Below are positions 1 through 8,880 of a stretch of DNA of 64,000 nt, piece by piece (the stretch's first letter is position 1; each line of letters starts with the position of its first letter). Both the position numbers and the translations under genes were made by a program. The DNA lies in the NCBI GenBank assembly GCA_017306865.1, contig JAFKHH010000013.1, positions 186,001-250,000 on the forward strand. The letters run 5' to 3'. The notes beneath the pieces were generated by a model, which worked only from the letters and a program-made list of their open reading frames with translations, was not told where the DNA came from and made no database searches. This DNA is from Filimonas sp. Lineage in GTDB: Bacteria > Bacteroidota > Bacteroidia > Chitinophagales > Chitinophagaceae.

Positions 1-119
1 AACAAATATGTTTCCAAAGTGGTTGAGGGATATTGATAAATTGTTGCATAGCTAAATTGTTAATCCAACAATTTAGCCATATAACCATTAAGCAATTATT
101 TAACTGTTGTTGATTTTTT

Positions 120-144
120 ACATCGTACATCTAACATCGTACAT
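120..144 (+). repeat. ACATCGTACAT-CTA-ACATCGTACAT dispersed repeat, copy 1
   Basis: Two 11-base words ACATCGTACAT separated by CTA, directly upstream of the prmA -7 box. The same 25-base unit recurs near 9619, 21504, 28453, 35250, 58766, 62983 and 63090. It could be a regulatory element or a dispersed repeat that tolerates promoter-proximal positions. Confidence 0.85.
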
Positions 145-150
145 AACATT

Positions 151-158
151 ATCTTTGC
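151..158 (+). promoter_or_regulatory. TAnnTTTG -7 box of prmA
   Basis: TATCTTTG fits the Bacteroidota TAnnTTTG -7 element. It ends only three bases before the prmA ATG, so transcription would start at or next to the start codon and give a nearly leaderless mRNA. No TTTG -33 element is seen at the usual 19-21 base distance; the ACATCGTACAT repeat occupies that place. Confidence 0.55.
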
Positions 159-161
159 GCC

Positions 162-980
162 ATGGCAAAATATATACAGGTAACTGTTGCAACAAATGAC
201 AAGGAGCAAAATGAAATAGTAATTGCCTTGTTGGCTGCAGAGGGTTATGAAGGTTTTGAAGAACAATCAAAAGCTGTAGCAGCTTTTATTGAAGAAAGCC
301 TGTTTGATGAAGATATATTAAACGAGCTGCGCGATCAGCATGGCTTTACCTATACTACAGAAACAATAGATGAGCAAAACTGGAATGCCGTATGGGAATC
401 TGGTTTTGAGCCTGTAGTGGTAGATGACTTTGTTGCCATCCGGGCATCCTTCCACCAACCGGTAGAGGGGGTAAAGCACGAAATAGTGATCACGCCTAAA
501 ATGAGTTTTGGAACAGGGCACCACGCCACCACTTATATGATGATACAGCAAATGGGAGCGCTGGACTTTAAAGACAAGACTGTATTTGATTTTGGAACGG
601 GTACCGGCGTACTGGCTGTGCTGGCAGAAAAATTAGGCGCTAAAAGGATCCTGGGAATAGATAATGACGACTGGAGCATAGAAAATGCTCTGGAAAATAT
701 TGCATCCAATCAATGTTCTCACATTACTATCGCCAAAGCCCAGGATGCGGACACAAAAGAGAAATTTGACATTATTTTGGCGAATATCAATAAGCACATC
801 ATAATTAACAACTTACCACTTTTAACCAGCAATCTGCATGAATTTGGTTACCTTTTGCTCAGCGGCTTATTGGAAGGGGATGAGAAAGACATATTGATAG
901 CCACGGAGTTATACCCTGTAAGGCATGTGACCACTATTTACAGGGATAAATGGATCTGTATGTTGTTTCAATCAGCCTAA
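162..980 (+). CDS. prmA: Ribosomal protein L11 methyltransferase PrmA
   Basis: PrmA uses S-adenosylmethionine to methylate lysines and the N-terminus of ribosomal protein L11 in the cytoplasm. The 272-residue product has an N-terminal substrate-recognition part (about 1-100) and a class I methyltransferase domain. Visible there are the FGTGHH segment (about 116-121), the glycine-rich SAM loop FDFGTGTGV (142-150), the acidic LGIDND segment (164-169) and LANIN (206-210), the post-I motif of this family. Length is slightly short for the family but normal for Bacteroidota. The ATG is preceded by a close TAnnTTTG box and no Shine-Dalgarno. plsY follows in the same direction after about 80 bases, so they may share a transcript. 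Confidence 0.93.
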   Translation: MAKYIQVTVATNDKEQNEIVIALLAAEGYEGFEEQSKAVAAFIEESLFDEDILNELRDQHGFTYTTETIDEQNWNAVWESGFEPVVVDDFVAIRASFHQPVEGVKHEIVITPKMSFGTGHHATTYMMIQQMGALDFKDKTVFDFGTGTGVLAVLAEKLGAKRILGIDNDDWSIENALENIASNQCSHITIAKAQDADTKEKFDIILANINKHIIINNLPLLTSNLHEFGYLLLSGLLEGDEKDILIATELYPVRHVTTIYRDKWICMLFQSA

Positions 981-1059
981 CTGCATAATAAACAGGGCTT
1001 AAGCGCGTTCTATATTGAGAATGCCCTTATATTTGTTCTCCAACTTTAACCAGGCTCCC

Positions 1060-1725
1060 ATGAATGAATTGATTTTAATAATCGCAGCATATTGTATTGG
1101 TTCAATTCCAACATCAGTTTGGGTAAGTAAACATTTTTTTGACATAGACATCCGCGACTACGGCAGTGGTAATGCCGGCGCAACAAATACATACCGTGTA
1201 CTTGGCTCTAAATGGGGCACATTCGTAATGGTAATGGATGTATTGAAAGGCGTAGCAGCAGCGGCTTTATATAGATTTTTACCGTCTCACTACATGGGCG
1301 CGGACAATGAATGGGCAAGAACAAACTTTATGATCTGCCTTGGTCTTGCTGCTGTGCTGGGGCACATCTTTCCTTTATGGGCAAACTTTAAAGGAGGTAA
1401 AGGAGTAGCTACTTTATTTGGAATGGTTATCGCCATACAACCGGCTGTAGCTGGCTGTTGCGTAGCCGTATTCCTGCTTGTATTATATCTTACACGTTTT
1501 GTATCCCTGAGTTCTATCCTGGCAAGTGTAGCCTTCGCTGTATTTATCCTCTTTATTTTTAATGAAAAAGAGCCATTGTACCGCGTATTTGCAATAGCTG
1601 TTGCATTGCTTGTAGTGCTTACACATCAGAAAAATATTAACCGCCTGCTAAAAGGTACAGAGAGTAAAGTGCCTATCCTGAAATACAGGGACAGACGCCG
1701 TGAGCGCAGAAGAGGTAATGATTAG
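1060..1725 (+). CDS. plsY: Glycerol-3-phosphate acyltransferase PlsY
   Basis: PlsY is an inner-membrane enzyme that transfers an acyl group from acyl-phosphate to glycerol-3-phosphate, the first step of phospholipid synthesis. The protein is highly hydrophobic with about five membrane segments. It shows the family motifs GSIPTS (about 14-19), RDYGSGNAGATN (32-43) and FKGGKGVAT (110-118). The frame is open from 1015 (TTG) and 1021 (ATG), but I chose the ATG at 1060 because PlsY proteins start just before the first helix; the extra residues would be untypical. The tail is rich in Arg and probably cytoplasmic. PlsX is not in the window. Confidence 0.92.
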   Translation: MNELILIIAAYCIGSIPTSVWVSKHFFDIDIRDYGSGNAGATNTYRVLGSKWGTFVMVMDVLKGVAAAALYRFLPSHYMGADNEWARTNFMICLGLAAVLGHIFPLWANFKGGKGVATLFGMVIAIQPAVAGCCVAVFLLVLYLTRFVSLSSILASVAFAVFILFIFNEKEPLYRVFAIAVALLVVLTHQKNINRLLKGTESKVPILKYRDRRRERRRGND

Positions 1726-1771
1726 TTTTTGGTATAAATATTGAATCCCTACTCATAAATAAACTAAACCT

Positions 1772-2581
1772 ATGTCAATTAGACCATTCGCTTTTGCTGT
1801 GATTGTGGCTGCGACAGCAGTAGCTTGTACCCGTAACGCTATTACGGGGAGAAGCCAGCTATCGCTTGTGTCAGAATCAGAACTTCAGACTACAGCAGTT
1901 ACGCAATACAAACAATTTCTCTCAGAAAATAAAGTCGTTAATGGTACCAGCAGCAAAGATGCTGAAATGGTAAAACGCGTAGGATCGCGTATTGCCGCTG
2001 CTATTAACGAATATTATACCGCAAAAGGACAAGGCAATGCATTGGCTGGCTACCAGTGGGAATTTAACCTGGTAGACAGTAAAGAAGTGAACGCCTGGTG
2101 TATGCCGGGAGGCAAAGTAGTCGTGTACACAGGCCTGTTGCCTGTTACACAAAACGAAGCGGCACTTGCCATTGTATTGGGACATGAGATCACACACGCT
2201 GTAGCAGGACATAGCAGGGAGAGAATGAGCCAGGTAATGTTTGCACAAGGGCTACAGGCTGCCGGCAGTGTAGCATTGGGAGGCAATGCCAAAGCGTTGA
2301 ACATATTCAACGCAGTCTATGCACCTACCGCACAGGTAGGCGTATTGTTACCTAACTCGCGCAACCAGGAGTCTGAAGCCGACCATTATGGATTGATCTT
2401 CGCAGCTATGGCGGGGTACAACCCACAGGAAGCTGTTCCTTTCTGGCAACGTATGGCATCTTTAAGTAAAGGCAGCAATACCAGTGTTTTCCTGAGCGAT
2501 CACCCAAGTGATGCAGACCGTATCCAAAAGATACAAGGATGGATGCCGGAGGCTTTAAAATATTACAAACCAGTTAAATAA
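1772..2581 (+). CDS. M48 family zinc metalloprotease, lipoprotein
   Basis: Predicted periplasmic or outer-membrane-attached protease of the BepA/YfgC-like M48 group, which act in envelope protein quality control. A lipoprotein signal ends at Cys19 (TAVAC). The zinc-binding HEITH motif lies at 138-142 and the third ligand is the Glu of SEADHYG near 202. At 269 residues it contains only the peptidase domain and lacks the TPR tail of E. coli BepA. The ATG at 1772 follows plsY by 46 bases; a strong terminator follows the gene, so it may end a prmA-plsY-M48 transcript. Confidence 0.88.
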   Translation: MSIRPFAFAVIVAATAVACTRNAITGRSQLSLVSESELQTTAVTQYKQFLSENKVVNGTSSKDAEMVKRVGSRIAAAINEYYTAKGQGNALAGYQWEFNLVDSKEVNAWCMPGGKVVVYTGLLPVTQNEAALAIVLGHEITHAVAGHSRERMSQVMFAQGLQAAGSVALGGNAKALNIFNAVYAPTAQVGVLLPNSRNQESEADHYGLIFAAMAGYNPQEAVPFWQRMASLSKGSNTSVFLSDHPSDADRIQKIQGWMPEALKYYKPVK

Positions 2582-2607
2582 CACGCCTTTGGCTGTCAAA
2601 TTATATC

Positions 2608-2634
2608 AAAACCGCATAAATTGCGGTTTTTTTG
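2608..2634 (+). terminator. Intrinsic terminator after the M48 protease gene
   Basis: AAAACCGCA, a five-base loop, then TGCGGTTTT running into a T tract: a nine-base-pair stem with the U-run on the plus strand, 27 bases behind the stop codon. Confidence 0.85.
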
Positions 2635-2667
2635 CGTTTAAAGGCTTGTATTTCGGCCTAAAAATGG

Positions 2668-2675
2668 TAATTTTG
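2668..2675 (+). promoter_or_regulatory. Candidate TAnnTTTG -7 box for the OmdA-domain gene
   Basis: TAATTTTG matches TAnnTTTG and lies 38 bases before the ATG at 2714, downstream of the previous terminator. No good -33 TTTG is visible; TTTCGG near 2651 is the nearest candidate. Confidence 0.45.
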
Positions 2676-2713
2676 CCTCTCGTTTTTCTTCACCTTAAAA
2701 TTGTTTTTGAGGC

Positions 2714-3379
2714 ATGTCGCAACAAAATCTTTTTGAAAAATTACAATTAAAAGATGAAAAAAACCTGTTGATACAGGGCTTGCCTTCTTCCATCGAAAAG
2801 CAATTTGTAAAACTCTCTTTCTCAAAAAACGTTACACCACTGCTGAAAACAAAAAAGATTGATTTCGCTTTGATATTTGCGATCAATCACAATCAGCTAT
2901 GCAACATTTTGAAAGAAGTATTACCTGCTGTCGGCGAAGATTGTAAGTTGTGGGTGGCCTATCCGAAATCAACCAGTAAAATTGCCAGCGACCTGAACAG
3001 GGAATGTAGCTGGAAAATACTGTCGGATAGCGATTATGAGTCTGTAAGGCAAGTGGCCATAGACCACGTTTGGACAGCAATGCGTTTTAAAAAGCTGGAT
3101 GCTATTCCAAACCGCACTCGTACATTCTCTGAGCTAAAAAATCCCGACATCAACGGGGTTGATTTTGACAAGCGTTTGGTTGTTCCTCCGGTAGAGTTAG
3201 AAACTCTTTTTACGAAGCACAACAGCGCAAAGGAGTTTTTCTCTTCTCTTTCTTTTACAAACCAGAAAGAGTATGTGTCCTGGATTGAAGGCGCAAAGAG
3301 AGCTGATACGAAGCAAAGAAGATTAGAAGCAACGGTAGAGAAATTATTAGCAGGGAAAAAGAATCCAACAGAAAAGTAA
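2714..3379 (+). CDS. YdeI/OmpD-associated (OmdA) domain protein
   Basis: 221 residues. The C-terminal 60 residues (about 160-215), with FFSSLSFTNQKEYVSWI followed by basic residues and a leucine-rich helix ending in LLAGKK, match the OmdA/YdeI 'bacteriocin-protection' domain. The first 130 residues resemble a DUF3052-like fold: a lone module with the pattern 'WVAYPKSTSK' and a region around 'DHVWTAMRFKK', but I give this only as an impression. No signal peptide or membrane segment, so cytoplasmic. The biochemical role of this domain is not established. It is transcribed alone between two terminators. Confidence 0.7.
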   Translation: MSQQNLFEKLQLKDEKNLLIQGLPSSIEKQFVKLSFSKNVTPLLKTKKIDFALIFAINHNQLCNILKEVLPAVGEDCKLWVAYPKSTSKIASDLNRECSWKILSDSDYESVRQVAIDHVWTAMRFKKLDAIPNRTRTFSELKNPDINGVDFDKRLVVPPVELETLFTKHNSAKEFFSSLSFTNQKEYVSWIEGAKRADTKQRRLEATVEKLLAGKKNPTEK

Positions 3380-3414
3380 CAGCAACGAAATTCAGTTATA
3401 CCGAAACTACAACA

Positions 3415-3450
3415 AGAGGCATTTACCGGAAGGTAGATGCCTCTTTGTTT
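3415..3450 (+). terminator. Intrinsic terminator after the OmdA-domain gene
   Basis: AGAGGCATTTACC and GGTAGATGCCTCT form a 13-base stem with one mismatch around a GGAA loop, followed by TTTGTTTT. It lies 35 bases behind the stop codon. Confidence 0.85.
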
Positions 3451-3452
3451 TA

Positions 3453-3595
3453 CGTGAATCGTGAACCGATAATCGTGAATAGTAGAGAAGTGCTTTATTG
3501 TTTAATGGTTAAATTGTTGAGCTTATTCTTCTAACTCCACAATCCAACAATTTAGCAATAGTTATTCATTCACGATTGCCGATTATCGATTCACG
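3453..3595. repeat. Nested inverted repeats (outer GATTCACG family, inner ATTGTT family)
   Basis: Outer arms 3453-3480 and 3568-3595 belong to a family built of the words CGTGAATCGTGAA and ATAATCGTGAAT and face each other as an inverted repeat. Inside lies a second inverted pair of the ATTGTT/AACAAT family (3497-3519 and 3545-3559). Members of the outer family also occur near 28493-28587, 38619-38644, 48503-48530 and 58677-58698. Confidence 0.8.
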
Positions 3596-3648
3596 TTTGA
3601 CGATTCACTTTTCATTAGTATGTTTGGTCTCTCAAAACGAGTAACATT

Positions 3649-4485
3649 ATGAAAAAAAATCTGTTAGCCATTGCTGCGGCTTTCGCTATTACTTGCACTG
3701 CACAGGCGCAAACAATCAAAACGCCCGCACCTAGTACTACACAAACAGTAAAGCAAGACTTCGGTTTATCTGCGGTAGAACTTTCTTACTCTCGTCCAAG
3801 CATGAAAGGCAGGAAAATATTTGGCGACATCGTACCATTTGGTAAAGTGTGGAGAACTGGTGCTAACCAGGCAACAGTGATCACGTTTGGTGATGACGTT
3901 ACTATTGGTGACAAAAAAGTACCTGCAGGTAAATATGGTTTATTAACTATTCCTGGCGAAAAAGAATGGACAGTGATCATTACCAAGCAACTGGATGTAA
4001 CAAGCCCGGCTGCTTATAAACAAGATATGGATGTAGCCCGTGTACAGGTAAAATCAATGAAGATGCCTGTAGCAATAGAGACATTTATGATCCTGTTTGA
4101 TGAGATCAAACCAAATGCGATGGCAATAGAGATACTGTGGGAAAATACGGTAGTAAGCATACCGGTAACAACAGACATTGATGGCAAAATAATGAAGTCA
4201 ATAGACAACGCACTGAACAAGGACAATAAGCCTTACTTCAATGCAGCGGTTTATTACATGGAAAATGGTAAAGACCTGAACCAGGCACTAACATGGTTTG
4301 ACAAAGCCATACAACAAAGCCCTGATGCTTTCTGGGTATATTACCAGCGTGGACTTTGCCTATCTAAAATGGGTAAAAAAGAAGATGCTATCACTTCTGC
4401 TAAAAAATCAATAGAGCTGGCTAAAGTAGCTAAGAACGATGATTACGTAGCGTTGAATGAGAAATTGATTGCCTCTCTGAAGTAA
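3649..4485 (+). CDS. Secreted DUF2911 protein with C-terminal TPR region
   Basis: 278 residues. A cleavable signal peptide (basic MKKN, hydrophobic core, AQAQ around 18-21) sends the protein to the periplasm. Residues about 35-165 match DUF2911, a domain common in Bacteroidota, with the typical stretch 'SRPSMKGRKIFG', 'GKVWRTGANQAT' and 'KVPAGKYGLLTIP'. The C-terminal part (about 195-275) shows tetratricopeptide-like helices ('ALTWFDKAIQQSP', 'GLCLSKMGKKEDAI'). The function of DUF2911 is unknown; TPR regions usually bind partner proteins. The ATG is the only sensible start because it precedes the signal peptide directly. The gene stands alone, bordered by large repeats on both sides. Confidence 0.82.
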   Translation: MKKNLLAIAAAFAITCTAQAQTIKTPAPSTTQTVKQDFGLSAVELSYSRPSMKGRKIFGDIVPFGKVWRTGANQATVITFGDDVTIGDKKVPAGKYGLLTIPGEKEWTVIITKQLDVTSPAAYKQDMDVARVQVKSMKMPVAIETFMILFDEIKPNAMAIEILWENTVVSIPVTTDIDGKIMKSIDNALNKDNKPYFNAAVYYMENGKDLNQALTWFDKAIQQSPDAFWVYYQRGLCLSKMGKKEDAITSAKKSIELAKVAKNDDYVALNEKLIASLK

Positions 4486-4521
4486 GGGATTAAGTAGATA
4501 AGGTTTTATAAAGTAGATAGG

Positions 4522-5014
4522 GTATATAAAGTGGGACTGTTCCGGCTTTATGTACCCTGTTTTTTTATTTGAGATTTGATATTTGAAATTTGAGATGAAG
4601 CCGGAAGCCGCAAGCACTCACTAAGAAATACGAAGTATTTCTCCTATGTGTGCTTATGCTCTCTTGAATAAATAGAAGATTGCTATTGATGAAAACGCAG
4701 TGAACCCTCTATGTGTCTATGTACCTACTGCTTCTATGTGGTGTAAAGAAATTCTATGTATATAGGGTGAGACTATTCATGCTTTATGTACCCTGTTTTT
4801 TTATTTGAGATTTGAAAGGCCAGTGCAATTTGAGATTTGATATTTGAGATGAAGCCGGAAGCCGCAAGCGCTTACTAAGAAATACGAAGTATTTCTCCTA
4901 TGTGTGCTTATGCTCTCTTGAATAAATAGAAGATTGCTATTGATGAAAAACGCAGTGTACCCTCTATGTGTCTATGTACTTACTGCTTCTATGTGGTGTA
5001 AATAAATTCTATGT
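4522..5014. repeat. Tandem direct repeat of about 240-255 bp (TATGTGTCTATG family)
   Basis: Copy 1 covers about 4522-4760 and copy 2 about 4761-5014. They share the CTTTATGTACCCTG segment, an AAGCCGGAAGCCGCAAGC block (4598 and 4852), a hairpin GAAATAC-GAA-GTATTTC (4625-4641 and 4879-4895), and the CTATGTGTCTATGTAC run. Copy 2 carries a small insertion near 4815-4835. A diverged third copy is at 59730-59862. No ORF is present in the 618-base gap (4486-5103); a further TTCTGTGTTTCTGTGGC stretch follows at 5068. Confidence 0.85.
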
Positions 5015-5103
5015 GCCCTATGTCTTCCTATGTTTCTATGTGGTTAAAAAAACTTCGCTAAGGTATTCTGTGTTTCTGTGGCATTTACCCCTATACCCAT
5101 AAA

Positions 5104-5568
5104 CTAAAACGTGTACCTGATCGCCAACCCGCCAATATTCGGCGTAAACGTACTATTGCCTATCAGTACGATAGATGGCTGCCAGTCTACACTAATATTA
5201 ATAGGGAAATCTGCAAATTTGTAATCCACCCCAATAATGCCATCAACACCTATATCTGCGCTATTATTATATTGCTCTTTATACCTCGCCGCCCAAAAAC
5301 CAACGTGCGCACCTGGCCCAAAAAACAGGCGTAAACCGTCTAGGTCAGTGATGGGGTAATTGAATTCGTACAATGCGGATGTCCTGAAGCCCTTTTGCCA
5401 GATGTTTGCCTGCAGCTCAATATTCTGCGTAGGCCGTACGAAGTTTTTATACGTAAAAGAAAAACCGCCTGGAAATTTAATGCCGAGGGCCTGTTTATAT
5501 GGTGCCTCCTGGGCAGATAAAATGCCTGTAGTCAAGAGAAAGGCTGTTAGAAAGGTTAATTGTTTCAT
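5104..5568 (-). CDS. Small outer-membrane beta-barrel-like protein
   Basis: 154 residues from the Met whose codon is at 5566-5568. That start gives a clean signal peptide (MKQLTFLTAFLLTTGILSAQ); the frame is open 20 codons further upstream, but those residues would spoil it. The mature part has alternating aromatic and polar residues ('FSFTYKNFV', 'IELQANIWQKGF', 'LRLFFGPGAHVGFWAARY') and ends in a Phe (RYTF), as expected of an outer-membrane beta-barrel; the length fits an eight-stranded OmpA-like or opacity-like barrel. No specific family is recognised and the role is unknown. Confidence 0.72.
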   Translation of the reverse strand: MKQLTFLTAFLLTTGILSAQEAPYKQALGIKFPGGFSFTYKNFVRPTQNIELQANIWQKGFRTSALYEFNYPITDLDGLRLFFGPGAHVGFWAARYKEQYNNSADIGVDGIIGVDYKFADFPINISVDWQPSIVLIGNSTFTPNIGGLAIRYTF

Positions 5569-5731
5569 AGATAAAATTTTGTCTCTCAGAACATTAAACG
5601 TACCAAAGTATTTACAGCGTATAGCCAATATGTTAAGAAAGGTATAAGGTATGATGAGGGTGTACGGTTAGAGCTGTGAGGGCCGGCGAAAGGGGGAACC
5701 TATTTTTTAATCACAGCTTATACCTCAAACC

Positions 5732-5763
5732 TTTCGCTTTATACCTCACTCGTCGTACCTTTG
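5732..5763 (+). promoter_or_regulatory. Promoter of rimO
   Basis: TTTC at 5732-5735, then 20 bases, then TACCTTTG at 5756-5763: a good match to the TTTG-N19-21-TAnnTTTG promoter of Bacteroidota. The box ends ten bases before the ATG, predicting a very short leader. Confidence 0.65.
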
Positions 5764-5773
5764 CCGCCTTATT

Positions 5774-7081
5774 ATGAAAGCGAAAAAGTTACAGCAGGAC
5801 AAAGTCAATATCATTACCCTAGGTTGCAGTAAGAACCTGGTAGATAGTGAGGTACTGAGCGGCCAGTTAAAGGCAAACGATATAGATGTGGCGCATGAAA
5901 GTACCAAACTGGACCACAATATAGTAGTGGTGAACACCTGCGGCTTTATCGACAAAGCAAAGGAAGAAAGTATCAATACCATTTTGGACCAGGTAGAGCT
6001 GAAGAAAAAAGGCAAGCTGGACAAGGTGTATGTTACCGGTTGCCTGAGCGAGCGCTACCGCGGCGACCTGGAAGCGGAAATACCGGAAGTGGATGCCTGG
6101 TTTGGTACGCTGGAACTACCACTGATCCTAAAACAATTTGAAGCAGACTATAAAGCAGAACTGGTAGGCGAGCGTATGCTAAGTACGCCGAAGCACTATG
6201 CTTATATGAAAATAAGCGAGGGTTGTAACAGAACCTGTTCCTTCTGCGCTATACCATTGATGCGTGGGCAACACGTAAGCCGCTCTATCGAATCGCTGGT
6301 AGCAGAGGCGGAAGAGCTGGTTAAGAAAGGTGTGAGAGAGATTATGCTGATTGCACAGGAACTGACCTACTATGGTCTGGACCTGTATAAGAAAAGAATG
6401 CTGGATGAACTGTTGCGTAAATTGTCTGATGTGAAAGGGATCGAATGGATCCGTTTGCATTATGCCTACCCTAATAAATTCCCAATGGAAGTGTTGGATG
6501 TAATGCGTGAACGTAGCAACATCTGCAACTACCTTGATATGCCACTGCAGCATGCCAGCAACAATATGCTGAAGGCAATGCGCAGGCAGGCTACACGTGA
6601 AGAAATAGAAGAGCTGATAGGAGAGATCCGTGCAAAGAATCCGGGTATCTGTTTGCGTACCACATTGATCACCGGTTTCCCTGGTGAAACGCTGGAAGAC
6701 GTAGAAGAGCTGAAAGATTTTTTAGTAAGAATGCGCTTTGACCGCGTAGGTATTTTCACTTACAGCCATGAAGAAGGCACCTCTGCCTACGACCTGGAAG
6801 ATAATATACCTGCTGAAGAAAAGCAGAGACGTGCGCAGGAGATCATGGAAGTACAACAGGAGATAAGCCTTGAGAAAAACCAGGAAAAAGTAGGTAATGT
6901 TTACCGCGTACTGGTTGATAAAAAAGAAGCTGGCCGCTACCTTGGCAGAACTGAATTTGACAGCGTAGAAGTAGATAACGAAGTTGTTATACAATCTTCC
7001 AAAAAACTCCCGATCGGCGAGTTTGTAAACGTAAAGATCACCAAAGCATACGACTACGACCTGGAAGGGGAAGTGGTATAA
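5774..7081 (+). CDS. rimO: Ribosomal protein S12 methylthiotransferase RimO
   Basis: Radical SAM enzyme that adds a methylthio group to an aspartate of ribosomal protein S12. The 435-residue protein has the N-terminal MTTase domain with three iron-sulfur Cys (about 18, 56 and 90), the radical SAM triad CNRTCSFC (151, 155, 158) and a C-terminal TRAM domain (about 370-435). The motif 'AIPLMRG' after the triad is typical of RimO rather than MiaB. The ATG lies ten bases behind a strong promoter box. It appears to be a single-gene transcript. Confidence 0.95.
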   Translation: MKAKKLQQDKVNIITLGCSKNLVDSEVLSGQLKANDIDVAHESTKLDHNIVVVNTCGFIDKAKEESINTILDQVELKKKGKLDKVYVTGCLSERYRGDLEAEIPEVDAWFGTLELPLILKQFEADYKAELVGERMLSTPKHYAYMKISEGCNRTCSFCAIPLMRGQHVSRSIESLVAEAEELVKKGVREIMLIAQELTYYGLDLYKKRMLDELLRKLSDVKGIEWIRLHYAYPNKFPMEVLDVMRERSNICNYLDMPLQHASNNMLKAMRRQATREEIEELIGEIRAKNPGICLRTTLITGFPGETLEDVEELKDFLVRMRFDRVGIFTYSHEEGTSAYDLEDNIPAEEKQRRAQEIMEVQQEISLEKNQEKVGNVYRVLVDKKEAGRYLGRTEFDSVEVDNEVVIQSSKKLPIGEFVNVKITKAYDYDLEGEVV

Positions 7082-7095
7082 TAAAATAGTTGCTT

Positions 7096-7176
7096 CATTG
7101 TTATATGGTTGAATTGTTTAATCGTTCTGGTAGCAATCAGTCATATAACAATTAAACAATTTATCCATTCAGCAAT
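7096..7176. repeat. ATTGTT/AACAAT inverted pair between rimO and bshC
   Basis: Left arm 7096-7121 (ATTGTTATATGGTTGAATTG...) and right arm 7141-7176 (CATATAACAATTAAACAAT...) are partly complementary and could form a hairpin behind rimO. Same family as the pairs near 40, 3497, 13565, 26968, 46684, 48606, 52281 and 60812. Confidence 0.7.
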
Positions 7177-7271
7177 TCCCCCCTTTTCCACATTTCGTTA
7201 ACCGGATATGTTAAACGGTTACCCGTTTGTTGTAAGAATTGCTAACTTGCCCTATAATTCATTTTGGGCGT

Positions 7272-8870
7272 ATGGAAGCGAATTGTACTCTTGTACCGTA
7301 TCAGCAGACAGGATATTTTTCTAAGATTGTATTGGATTATTTGAATAAGAGCGAGCAGTTAAAACCATTTTACCTGCACACTCCCACACTGGAAGGAATA
7401 AAAGACGCGATAGCTGCGCGGAAGAATTTTGCAACTGACCGGGCTTTGCTTACGCAAGAACTGGCAGCGCAGTATAAACCTCTCCCAGAGACAGCAGCGG
7501 TTCAAAAAAACATTGCACTACTGGCACAGCCTAATACCTTCACTATTACTACGGCACACCAGCCTAACATTTTTACCGGCCCTTTATATTTTACTTATAA
7601 AATACTGCATGTTATAAAACTGGCTTCGGAGTTGTCAAAACAATTCCCGGAGAGCAATTTCGTGCCGGTGTTTTATATGGGGAGTGAAGATGCTGATCTG
7701 GATGAGCTGGGTTCTATAAAGATTGATGGCAGAGCCTATACATGGCAAACAAAGCAGACCGGTGCAGTAGGGCGTATGAAAGTAGATAAGGCTTTTCTTG
7801 CCTTGTTACAGGAGATGGAAGGGCAGCTAGGTATTTATCCGTTTGGCAAAGAGATCATCCAGATATTTCGTGAAGCGTATAAGGAGGGGCAAACAATACA
7901 GCAGTCTACCTTATATGCAGTAAACGAACTTTTTGGACAATACGGGCTGGTAACGGTTATTCCTGACAATGCTAATCTGAAACGTGCATTCAATGGCGTG
8001 GTGGAGAAAGAATTGTCCGAAGCGTTCTCTCATAAAGCGGTGAGTAAAACATTAGCTGCACTTGAAGCGCATTATAAAGTACAGGCAGGTGGCAGGGACA
8101 TCAACTTGTTTTACCTGCTAGATGATAAACGTGAGCGTATAGAACTGGCGAATGATGTGTATGAGGTAAAAGCGTTGCGCAAGCAATGGAGCAAAGAAGA
8201 AATAAGAAAAGAGCTGGCGCAACATCCAGAGCGCTTTAGTGCAAATGTGATCTTGCGTGGTGTGTTCCAGGAAACGATTTTACCTAATATTGCTTTCATT
8301 GGCGGTGGCGGAGAGTTAGCTTACTGGCTGGAATTAAAAGATGTGTTTGCCGCCGCAAATGTTCCTTACCCCGTATTAATACTGCGTAATTCGTTTGCTG
8401 TAACAAACAGAACATGGCTGCATAAACTGGAGAAAACAGGTCTTTCACTTACAGATATATTTTTGAACGACCATGATGTGATGAATAGAATAGTGCAGAT
8501 ACACAGCACGCATAAAACGCATCTGAATGGTGAGTTGGAAAAAGTGAAAGAACTATACACCATTATAGGCGACCGCGCGTCTGTCATTGATGCTACGTTG
8601 CAACAACATGTTGCAGCATTGCAAACAAAAACTGTTAAGCGATTAGAAGAGCTGGAGAAAAAAATGCTTCGCTCTGAAAGACGGAAGTTTAGCCAGGAGC
8701 AGCAACAATTACAAAACCTGAAACAGGCATTATTCCCGAATAATAACTTGCAGGAGCGTGTAGAAAATTTATCAGGATTCTATGCACAATATGGAAGGGC
8801 TTTTATAGATCTGCTATTGCAAAAATCATTGACATTGGAGCAAGAATTTGCAGTGCTGATATTGGAGTAG
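7272..8870 (+). CDS. bshC: Bacillithiol biosynthesis cysteine-adding enzyme BshC
   Basis: BshC is the presumed last enzyme of bacillithiol synthesis, adding cysteine to glucosaminyl-malate. The product (532 residues) has the nucleotide-binding-like core with TTAHQPNIFTGPLYFTYK near 95-115 and 'YMGSEDADLDELG' near 135-147, and a long charged coiled-coil insertion (about 410-490), as in the family. The frame opens at a TTG at 7239, but the ATG at 7272 gives the usual N-terminus and is preferred. BshA and BshB are not in the window. It converges with purE. Confidence 0.92.
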   Translation: MEANCTLVPYQQTGYFSKIVLDYLNKSEQLKPFYLHTPTLEGIKDAIAARKNFATDRALLTQELAAQYKPLPETAAVQKNIALLAQPNTFTITTAHQPNIFTGPLYFTYKILHVIKLASELSKQFPESNFVPVFYMGSEDADLDELGSIKIDGRAYTWQTKQTGAVGRMKVDKAFLALLQEMEGQLGIYPFGKEIIQIFREAYKEGQTIQQSTLYAVNELFGQYGLVTVIPDNANLKRAFNGVVEKELSEAFSHKAVSKTLAALEAHYKVQAGGRDINLFYLLDDKRERIELANDVYEVKALRKQWSKEEIRKELAQHPERFSANVILRGVFQETILPNIAFIGGGGELAYWLELKDVFAAANVPYPVLILRNSFAVTNRTWLHKLEKTGLSLTDIFLNDHDVMNRIVQIHSTHKTHLNGELEKVKELYTIIGDRASVIDATLQQHVAALQTKTVKRLEELEKKMLRSERRKFSQEQQQLQNLKQALFPNNNLQERVENLSGFYAQYGRAFIDLLLQKSLTLEQEFAVLILE

Positions 8871-8880
8871 ATGGTTGGAT

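Larger units (their letters stand above)
1..161. other. Window start, intergenic region before prmA
   Basis: No complete gene is visible. Frame 1 is open from base 1 to a TGA at 34-36 and could be the last 11 codons of a plus-strand gene cut by the window edge, but it is too short to identify. Bases 40-103 hold an inverted pair of the ATTGTT/AACAAT repeat family (GCTAAATTGTT against AACAATTTAGC), followed by a copy of the ACATCGTACAT double word and then the prmA promoter box. Confidence 0.6.

Noticed and set aside
1-36. C-terminus of a preceding gene such as tpiA
   Set aside because: Only eleven codons are visible and they do not match a triose-phosphate isomerase end; identity cannot be stated.
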